From: Thomasclavelia cocleata
Lineage (GTDB): Bacteria; Bacillota_I; Bacilli_A; Erysipelotrichales; Coprobacillaceae
DNA: 47,407 bases
Assembly (NCBI RefSeq): GCF_900102365.1
Contig: NZ_FOIN01000019.1
Span: 1 to 47,407, forward strand
Direction: 5' to 3'
The notes beneath the pieces were generated by a model. That model did not search any database. It saw only the letters and a list, made by a program, of their open reading frames with translations, and was not told the DNA's origin. The translations under genes were made by a program, and so were the position numbers. Positions 41,774-47,407 of this stretch are shown here, in pieces. Numbering within the stretch: the first letter of the stretch is position 1; each line of letters begins with the position of its first letter.

Positions 41774-42684
41774 TGGAAAAAGTTATTGTGGTAGTAGGAC
41801 CAACTGGAGTTGGTAAAACACAGATGGGAGTAGCTCTTGCTAAATATTTTAATGGAGAAGTAATTAGTGGGGATTCCATGCAAATATATAAGACTATGGA
41901 TATTGGTACTGCAAAAGTAACAAGTGAAGAAATGAAGGGAATTGTTCATCATCTAATTGATATTAAAGATCCAACAGAAAATTATAGTGTTAAAGATTTT
42001 CAAGACGAAGTAAGATTAAAAATAAAAGAAATTACTAGTCAAGGTAAATTACCGATTATTGTTGGTGGGACAGGTCTATATATTAAAGCAGCACTTTATG
42101 ATTATGAATTTGGTGAAAGTCAGATGGATCATCAAGAATATATTGATAAATATCAAGCTTATTCAAATAAGGGGTTATATGATCTTTTAAACAAAATTGA
42201 TGAAACAAGTGCAAAAGAACTTCATCCTAATAATCGTCAACGAGTATTAAGAGCAATTGCTATTTATGAAAGTACAGGTATTAAAAAGAGTGAGACTCTA
42301 GCAAAACAAAATCATGAATTAGTATATGATGCTAAATTTATTGGATTGACTTTAGAACGTGAGGCTTTATATGAACGAATTAATCAACGTGTTGATTTAA
42401 TGATGGAACAAGGCTTGCTTCAAGAAATAGATGGTTTAATGAAGAAAAATTATTCAAAAAATCTTCAAAGTATGAAAGCTATTGGTTATAAAGAATGGTT
42501 TGATTATTATCATGGAACTCAAACCCTTGAAGAAACTTTGGAATTAATCAAAAAGAATTCTCGTAATTATGCTAAACGTCAATATACTTGGTTTAATAAT
42601 CAAATTCCAGTTAAATGGTTTAATGTTAATCTTGAGAATTTTGATCAAACAATTAAAACAGTTATTAATGATTTAGAAAGATAA
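41773..42684 (+). CDS. miaA: tRNA dimethylallyltransferase (303 aa)
   Basis: Adds dimethylallyl to A37 of UNN-reading tRNAs, the substrate for MiaB. The P-loop G-P-T-G-V-G-K-T is at residues 9-16. D-S-M-Q-I-Y and G-G-T-G-L-Y-I follow, and the C-terminal R-Q-Y-T-W-F-N-N is typical. It is coupled to mutL by a one-base stop/start overlap. Confidence 0.96.
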   Translation: MEKVIVVVGPTGVGKTQMGVALAKYFNGEVISGDSMQIYKTMDIGTAKVTSEEMKGIVHHLIDIKDPTENYSVKDFQDEVRLKIKEITSQGKLPIIVGGTGLYIKAALYDYEFGESQMDHQEYIDKYQAYSNKGLYDLLNKIDETSAKELHPNNRQRVLRAIAIYESTGIKKSETLAKQNHELVYDAKFIGLTLEREALYERINQRVDLMMEQGLLQEIDGLMKKNYSKNLQSMKAIGYKEWFDYYHGTQTLEETLELIKKNSRNYAKRQYTWFNNQIPVKWFNVNLENFDQTIKTVINDLER

Positions 42685-42765
42685 TTATGTCAATTTATTA
42701 CTCATGCAACTATTAATTGACAGATTGATTAGTCATAGTTTATTGTGAAAAAATTATAATCAAGG

Positions 42766-42880
42766 TTGGCAGGAGAAAAAATAAAAAAGGTTATCACAAG
42801 AGGAATTATCATATCATCTTGGGGTATCAAGATAATTAGTAAGTAAATGGGAGTCTGAAGTTTTCTCGAACTAAAGGATA
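42766..42880 (+). pseudogene. Remnant of an XRE-family regulator gene
   Basis: Fragments in two frames: L-A-G-E-K-I-K-K at 42766, then L-S-Q-E-E-L-S-Y-H-L-G-V-S-R at 42791-42832, TAA at 42833, and L-V-S-K-W-E-S-E in the same frame beyond it. Together these match the helix-turn-helix of Cro/CI regulators (L-S-Q-E-E-L-x-x-x-L-G-V-S-R-Q-x-V-S-K-W-E). A deletion, a stop and the loss of the rest make it dead. The surrounding bases from 42685 to 42965 show no other gene. Confidence 0.75.
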
Positions 42881-42966
42881 ACTTACCTGTTTGTAGAAAA
42901 GAAATGATTATATTGAAATAATATGTATAAAAAAAATTTAGAATTTGCAGAGGTATTTTTGGGAAT

Positions 42967-43508
42967 ATGAAAAGATATGTTGCTTTATTAAGAGGTATTA
43001 ATATAAGCTAAAAAAATAAAGTGCCAATGGCAGAATTAAAGAAAGGCTTTGAAAAACTTGCATTTGAGGAAGTTAAGACATATCTGAATAGTGGCAATGT
43101 AATTTTCTCTAATGATGAAGATGATACAAAGAAGTTTACAAATCAGATTGAGGTAATGATTAAAGAACAGTTTGAGCTTGACATTTCTGTTTTTGTCATA
43201 CCAAGTAAAGCCCTTGAGGATATCTTGCAAAATGCACCTGACCAGTGGGGCAATGACAACAAAGAAATCTATGATAATCTGATTTTTATTATATCATCAG
43301 CAAAATTTTCTGATGTATATAACGAAATTGGGGAACCTAAAAAAAGAATTAGAAAAGATAGAGAATTATAAAGAAGTAATATTCTGGTCTTTTAGCCGTA
43401 AAGATTATCAAAAAACAAATTGGTGGTCTAGGGACAGCAAGTGCAAATATCAACACTCAGCTAACAATAAGAACAGTTAATACTATTAGAAAAATAGTTA
43501 ATATGTAA
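42967..43508 (+). pseudogene. DUF1697 family protein, broken by one stop and two frameshifts
   Basis: The start MKRYVALLRGINIS matches DUF1697 proteins, and a TAA follows at once (about 43009). The same frame then runs K-V-P-M-A-E-L-K-K-G-F-E-K-L and L-N-S-G-N-V-I-F to about 43330. Near 43340 the frame shifts to E-N-Y-K-E-V-I-F-W-S-F-S-R-K-D-Y-Q-K, and near 43430 it shifts again to T-A-S-A-N-I-N-T-Q-L-T-I-R-T-V-N-T. The whole gene length is still there, so inactivation is recent. A 116-residue reading inside it (43021-43371) is only the middle portion. Confidence 0.85.
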
Positions 43509-43581
43509 TCGCTTTTCAAATTTTTGTTTTTGATTATGATTTAAAGAAAAGACAAGTTTTATTTATGGATTGGGGGGATAT

Positions 43582-44361
43582 ATGTATTATCCAAAACAAA
43601 TACCATATATTTTAGATAGAGAATTTCAAGAGCATATTGAGTATAAAGAATATCTATTTAAAGAATTAAACGATTATTGTATGTGTATTTGGCAAATGCA
43701 TTCAAAAAGAATTTTAAATAAAACTATATATAATTATATATTACCAGATGCCTGTATTGATATAGTAATTGATTTTTCAAATAAGACTATTCGTTTTGCT
43801 GGTTTTAGTAAAGAAACAATTCCGTTTGAATTAAATAAAAAAATAGATTATATGGGTGTAAGATTAAAACCTGGCTCTTTTTATCTTCTTTTTAAAATAG
43901 GTGCAGATCAGATAATGGACCATCCCCTTCCGTTTTCAAAAATAGATAATTCAGATAGTTTGTATGAAATATTTACTTTAACAGATGTAAATGAAAGATT
44001 GAATATTTTTAAAAATTATTTATTAGATAAAATAAAAAATAAGCCAAATACAAAATATATAGAAGTTGTTGAACAATTATATCAAACACCTAAAGAACAA
44101 ACAGTGATAACTATTGCAGAAAGCTTTAATTGCAACAAACGACATTTATATAGAATATTTAAAATGAATTATGGATTATCTCCAAAAGTATTGTTAAATA
44201 TACTGAGATTACATTTATGTTTAACTTTAATGATAGAAAATGATATTGATTTCATTGAAGTTGCGAACATCTGTGGTTTTTATGATCAGGCTCATTTCAT
44301 AAAAGAAATAAAGAAATACACAGGATTTTCGCCTTTGAGATTATTAGATAATTATAAATAA
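43582..44361 (+). CDS. AraC family regulator with DUF6597-type N-terminal domain (259 aa)
   Basis: Residues about 5-130 have a DUF6597-like pattern, including I-L-P-D-A-C-I-D-I-V-I-D-F and Y-M-G-V-R-L-K-P-G. The C-terminal 100 residues form the AraC helix-turn-helix pair (N-K-R-H-L-Y-R-I-F, then F-Y-D-Q-A-H-F-I-K-E-I-K-K-Y-T-G-F-S-P). I chose ATG 43582 with GGGGGG upstream. It is followed after 64 bases by a VOC protein; regulators of this type are often paired with a glyoxalase-fold protein, so a shared resistance or detoxification role is a reasonable guess. Confidence 0.88.
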   Translation: MYYPKQIPYILDREFQEHIEYKEYLFKELNDYCMCIWQMHSKRILNKTIYNYILPDACIDIVIDFSNKTIRFAGFSKETIPFELNKKIDYMGVRLKPGSFYLLFKIGADQIMDHPLPFSKIDNSDSLYEIFTLTDVNERLNIFKNYLLDKIKNKPNTKYIEVVEQLYQTPKEQTVITIAESFNCNKRHLYRIFKMNYGLSPKVLLNILRLHLCLTLMIENDIDFIEVANICGFYDQAHFIKEIKKYTGFSPLRLLDNYK

Positions 44362-44425
44362 TGTCCTTTTTTTACAATACATATATGTGTGCCAATCCTA
44401 TAATTATATATGGAGGTAGAAATAT

Positions 44426-44806
44426 ATGTATGAAACAATAACAACAAATATTATGGTTGAAAATGTAAAAGAAACAATAGAATTTTATCAAAGTAAATTA
44501 GGATTTCAAAAAGTATTAAGTGTTCCAGAAGAAGGCAGTATCCTAGATTTTGCTATTATAAAAAAAGATAATATTTCTATTATGTTTCAAGAAAGAAAAA
44601 ATTTACTAGATGAATATCCTACTTTACAAAAAAATGAAATAATACCAACATTTACTTTATTTATTACTGTTAAAGATGTAGAAAAATTATATGAAGAACT
44701 AAAGGATAAAGTTAAAATTGCTAAAGAACTTCATAAAACATTTTATGATAAAAGTGAATTTGCTATTTTTGATAATAATGGAAATGTTCTAACAATAGCA
44801 TGTTAA
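44426..44806 (+). CDS. VOC-superfamily glyoxalase/bleomycin-resistance-like protein (126 aa)
   Basis: Two beta-alpha-beta-beta-beta units of the vicinal oxygen chelate fold. The first starts T-T-N-I-M-V-E-N-V-K-E-T-I-E-F-Y and leads to L-G-F; the second starts T-L-F-I-T-V-K-D-V-E-K-L-Y and ends F-A-I-F-D-N-N-G-N-V-L. The length is normal. TGGAGG precedes the ATG. It may bind a small molecule or metal; substrate is unknown. It appears to form a unit with the AraC regulator in front. Confidence 0.88.
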   Translation: MYETITTNIMVENVKETIEFYQSKLGFQKVLSVPEEGSILDFAIIKKDNISIMFQERKNLLDEYPTLQKNEIIPTFTLFITVKDVEKLYEELKDKVKIAKELHKTFYDKSEFAIFDNNGNVLTIAC

Positions 44807-44839
44807 GTATGACTTTTCAAAATTTAAGTAGAATTATAT

Positions 44840-44880
44840 AAAAGGGTTAAAAAGTTATAAAATTTTAGCCCTTTTATTTT
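44840..44880 (+). terminator. Terminator of the araC-VOC pair
   Basis: AAAAGGGTTAAAA (44840-44852) pairs with TTTTAGCCCTTTT (44863-44875) with one wobble, followed by T-rich sequence. Confidence 0.78.
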
Positions 44881-45240
44881 TATAATGATTATGATTTATT
44901 AGTCAATTAAAAGAGTAAATTTTAGTTTATAGATAACTAGCATACACATCACACAGACGAAAAATAATTGTATTTACAAGGAAAAATCGCATTTTACAAG
45001 GGAAAGTAAAATGCGATCATTTGACATATGAAAACTGGATAGAGAAATGAAAAAGATAGTTGATTTTAATTAAGAAGTTGACTGTATTTTTTTACAGAAA
45101 TTTAAGCCTAAGCAATTATCAATACATGGTATTTATTTTTTTAGTCTCTGTTCTTTGATGTATGGAAAAAAGTTTAAATCAAAATAAGTTCAAACCGCAA
45201 ATAATCGTTAGATTCCTAGTTTAGTATTATCTAAATTATA
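44881..45240. other. Gene-free stretch with a perfect 12-bp palindromic arm pair
   Basis: ATCGCATTTTAC and GTAAAATGCGAT (about 44987-45018) form a perfect hairpin around an AAGGGAAA loop. TTTACAAGG occurs twice (about 44973 and 44994). The rest, to the rarA stop, shows no gene. An old insertion-sequence end is possible. Confidence 0.5.
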
Positions 45241-46509
45241 TTATCTACTGTTTTTTTGATTTAGTTTTTTAATATTGCTAGTTCTACCGTGTTTTAAAAT
45301 GCGACGATAATTTTCTGCTAAAGCTCGTTCATAATTACTAGTCATCCATGGTATATAAAATTGAGTATTTTCAAGTTCTTTTGGGAGATATTGAATATAT
45401 TCCCATAATTCAGGACGATTATAATCATATTTTTCATCATCCTGTAAACCGATAGGGGTAAAACGTAAGTATGAAGGAGTTTTTAAAGAACGTTCATTTA
45501 ATGAAGTTATTGCTGCATTGATAGCATTTTCACTGGATTTTGATTTTGGTGATAAGCATAAATCAATAATTGCACTTGCAATTGGGATTCGAGCTTCAGG
45601 GAAACCAATTGTTTTAGCTGCTTGTAAAGCTATTACTGTACGCATACAAGCATTAGGATTAGCTAAACCAATATCTTCATATGCAGTAGTTATCAGACGA
45701 CGTTCTAAAGATTCTATATCATTTGCTTCAATTAATTTAGCGAAATAATACATTGCTCCATTTGGATCACTACCACGAATTGATTTTTGTAATCCACTTA
45801 AGGTATCATAGTAATTATCCTCATCTTTATCATAAACAACATTTGTTTTAATAGCAGCAGTTTTTAAATCATTTTGTGTAATATGATTATTTTCACAGAC
45901 AATTGTACATATTTCTAAACAATTATATCCATAACGAATGTCGCCACTACATATTTTAGCAATGCTTTGTAAAGCGTCTTTGTCTATTTTATATTTGTTA
46001 TCTAGACCAGCTGGTGAAGTTAATGCTTTAGATAATCCGTCAATAATCTCATTAGTAGTTAGTGGTTTTACTTCAAGAATGTGACAACGTGATCTAATTG
46101 CTGGATTGATTGAATGATATGGGTTTGCAGTTGTACATCCAGCGACAATTAGTAAACCACTTTCCATGTGAGAAAGAAGATCATCTTGTCGAGCTTTATT
46201 TAAGCGATGAACTTCATCAATGATAACAAATAAACCATTACTCAATTTAGCTTCTTCAATAATAGCATCCATTTCTTTTTTATTGCCAGTAGAGGCATTA
46301 AAGATACGATAGGGTATATCCAAATCATTTGCTAAAGCTATTGCAATAGTAGTTTTGCCACAACCAGGGCTACCATATAATATAATTGAAAAAGGATGTT
46401 TCTTTTCTACAAATTTAGTTAGAATAGCATTTGATCCAACAAGGTGTTTTTGACCAATAATTTCATTTAAATTTTTAGGACGCATTCTATTTGCAAGGGT
46501 TGATGACAT
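45241..46509 (-). CDS. rarA: Replication-associated recombination protein A, AAA ATPase (422 aa)
   Basis: RarA (MgsA) acts at stalled replication forks. The N-terminus M-R-P-K-N-L-N-E-I-I-G-Q-K-H-L is typical. Walker A is G-S-P-G-C-G-K-T-T at about residues 46-54, and Walker B is F-V-I-I-D-E-V-H-R-L-N. The sensor region and a C-terminal tetramerisation domain with G-S-D-P-N-G-A-M-Y-Y follow. AAAGGAAG precedes the ATG. It is divergent from dtd. Confidence 0.95.
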   Translation of the reverse strand: MSSTLANRMRPKNLNEIIGQKHLVGSNAILTKFVEKKHPFSIILYGSPGCGKTTIAIALANDLDIPYRIFNASTGNKKEMDAIIEEAKLSNGLFVIIDEVHRLNKARQDDLLSHMESGLLIVAGCTTANPYHSINPAIRSRCHILEVKPLTTNEIIDGLSKALTSPAGLDNKYKIDKDALQSIAKICSGDIRYGYNCLEICTIVCENNHITQNDLKTAAIKTNVVYDKDEDNYYDTLSGLQKSIRGSDPNGAMYYFAKLIEANDIESLERRLITTAYEDIGLANPNACMRTVIALQAAKTIGFPEARIPIASAIIDLCLSPKSKSSENAINAAITSLNERSLKTPSYLRFTPIGLQDDEKYDYNRPELWEYIQYLPKELENTQFYIPWMTSNYERALAENYRRILKHGRTSNIKKLNQKNSR

Positions 46510-46585
46510 ATTATCTTCCTTTCTTTTTTGAAATTAGTTATAATGATTATAACATTTTTAAATATTGAAAGATAGGTGGATTATT

Positions 46586-47035
46586 ATGAGATTAATTGTA
46601 CAAAAAGTAAGTAAAAGCAGTGTTAAGATTGATGGAGAAGTGGTAGGGAAAATTAATAAGGGATATATGGTTTTAGTCGGAATTACTGATGGGGATGATG
46701 AAATTTTAGTTGGAAAGATGGTGGATAAATTAGTTAATTTACGAATTTTTGAAGATGAAAATGATAAATTAAATTTATCTTTATTAGATGTTCAAGGAAG
46801 TATATTATCAATATCACAGTTCACTTTATATGCAAATTGTAAAAAAGGTAGAAGACCAAGTTTTGTTGATGCAGCTAAACCAGATGTATCAAAACCGTTA
46901 TATGATTTATTTAATAAAAAATTGGAAGAAAAAGGAGTTAAGGTAGAACGTGGTGTATTTGGAGCAATGATGGAAGTTTCGTTGATTAATGATGGACCAG
47001 TGACAATCATTTTAGATAGTAAAGAAATTTTTTAG
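46586..47035 (+). CDS. dtd: D-aminoacyl-tRNA deacylase (149 aa)
   Basis: Removes D-amino acids from mischarged tRNA. The two cross-subunit active-site motifs are present: S-Q-F-T-L-Y-A at about residues 77-83 and N-D-G-P-V-T at about 137-142. The length is normal. I chose the ATG at 46586 with AGGTGGA; the upstream frame extension lacks a ribosome site. It is monocistronic, ahead of the rRNA promoter. Confidence 0.95.
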   Translation: MRLIVQKVSKSSVKIDGEVVGKINKGYMVLVGITDGDDEILVGKMVDKLVNLRIFEDENDKLNLSLLDVQGSILSISQFTLYANCKKGRRPSFVDAAKPDVSKPLYDLFNKKLEEKGVKVERGVFGAMMEVSLINDGPVTIILDSKEIF

Positions 47036-47060
47036 TATAGATTAGATAAAATTTGTGGTG

Positions 47061-47097
47061 AAATATATCTTGAAAATTAGTCAAGATATATTTTTTT
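47061..47097 (+). terminator. Terminator of dtd
   Basis: AAATATATCTTGA (47061-47073) pairs perfectly with TCAAGATATATTT (47081-47093), ending in T's. Confidence 0.85.
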
Positions 47098-47119
47098 ACA
47101 AAATAAATAAAAAAAAGAC

Positions 47120-47148
47120 TTTACAAAAGAGAAGTGATATGGTAAATT
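47120..47148 (+). promoter_or_regulatory. rRNA operon promoter
   Basis: TTTACA at 47120-47125, a 17-base spacer ending in TGG and TAAATT at 47143-47148 (extended -10). It is the only good promoter between dtd and the 16S gene. Confidence 0.65.
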
Positions 47149-47154
47149 AAATAG

Positions 47155-47372
47155 GCACTCAGGGAAAGGGAGAGAGGCCGGAGAAAAAGGCATGAAAAAA
47201 GTCAAAAAAAAGATTGACTAAAGAAGGAAAAGAGTGTAAGATAAACAAGTCGGCAAAAGAAGCCGAGGAGATCATTGAAAACTAAACAGAATTAAGAAAC
47301 ACACGTCAATATCCGGAAGGATAGAAAAGAAAAAGAAGAGCTAAACAAACGAAGAGTTGTTTGAAAGATAAA
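47155..47372 (+). promoter_or_regulatory. rRNA leader
   Basis: A purine-rich untranslated leader. ATTGAAAACTAAACAG near 47274-47290 resembles the antitermination/processing sequence found ahead of and between rRNA genes in Firmicutes. No coding sequence is present. Confidence 0.65.

Positions 47373-47407
<35 letters not shown>

Noticed and set aside
43021-43371. 116-residue protein as a stand-alone gene
   Set aside because: It is the middle part of a DUF1697 gene that extends on both sides in broken frames, so it is annotated as part of the pseudogene.

Overview
The window is AT-rich Firmicutes chromosome from a spore-former: spoIVA, spoVS and cotE are present, as are Gram-positive starts and terminators. 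Base composition, gene order and protein flavour fit the Erysipelotrichia (Thomasclavelia / Clostridium ramosum group). That placement is inferred from general resemblance, not from a search. The window runs into the 5' end of a 16S rRNA gene at its right edge.

Layout. 1-218: broken end of an IS1182-like transposase element. 271-4434: an AraC regulator, spoIVA, HU and a YugP-type membrane zinc protease. 4597-10356: a 1919-residue secreted GH84 hexosaminidase/hyaluronidase-like protein. 10459-12198: tseB-dnaD-nth, a conserved Firmicutes cluster. 12245-12890: a decayed group II intron. 12902-16184 (minus): recU-pbp1a. 16365-17126: gpsB and RNase P RNA. 17192-19122: a degraded accessory patch with a TetR C-terminal fragment and a fucO-like dehydrogenase cut into two ends; between them lies a RelE/ParE toxin whose antitoxin has two in-frame stops. 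19368-22495: rodZ-pgsA-cinA(C-terminal)-recA. 22585-24760: an HTH protein divergent from a membrane Ser/Thr kinase, then a DUF4352 protein.

24786-27967 is the most interesting part. Two 34-bp inverted repeats bracket about 3.2 kb holding a decayed HEPN gene, a complete type III toxin-antitoxin layout and a SecB-like remnant. The type III layout is a promoter, two 34-nt tandem repeats each beginning AAAT, a strong terminator and then the toxin gene. The toxin is unusual: a ToxN/AbiQ-like N-terminal domain is fused to a HipA/CtkA-like kinase domain in one 581-residue protein. I do not recall a described system of this form.

27998-42684 returns to core genome: topB (minus), then rny-ymdB-spoVS-miaB-ricA-guaB-cotE-mutS-mutL-miaA. 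Apart from guaB this matches the Bacillus order, and it links RNA decay, tRNA modification, sporulation and mismatch repair. 42766-43508 holds two more pseudogenes (XRE regulator, DUF1697), followed by an AraC regulator with a VOC protein, rarA (minus), dtd, and a strong rRNA promoter and leader into 16S rRNA.

The core genes are intact and tightly packed. The accessory patches between them are full of broken genes, toxin modules and repeats, which suggests repeated insertion and decay at operon borders. All family assignments were made by reading translations; no database search was run.
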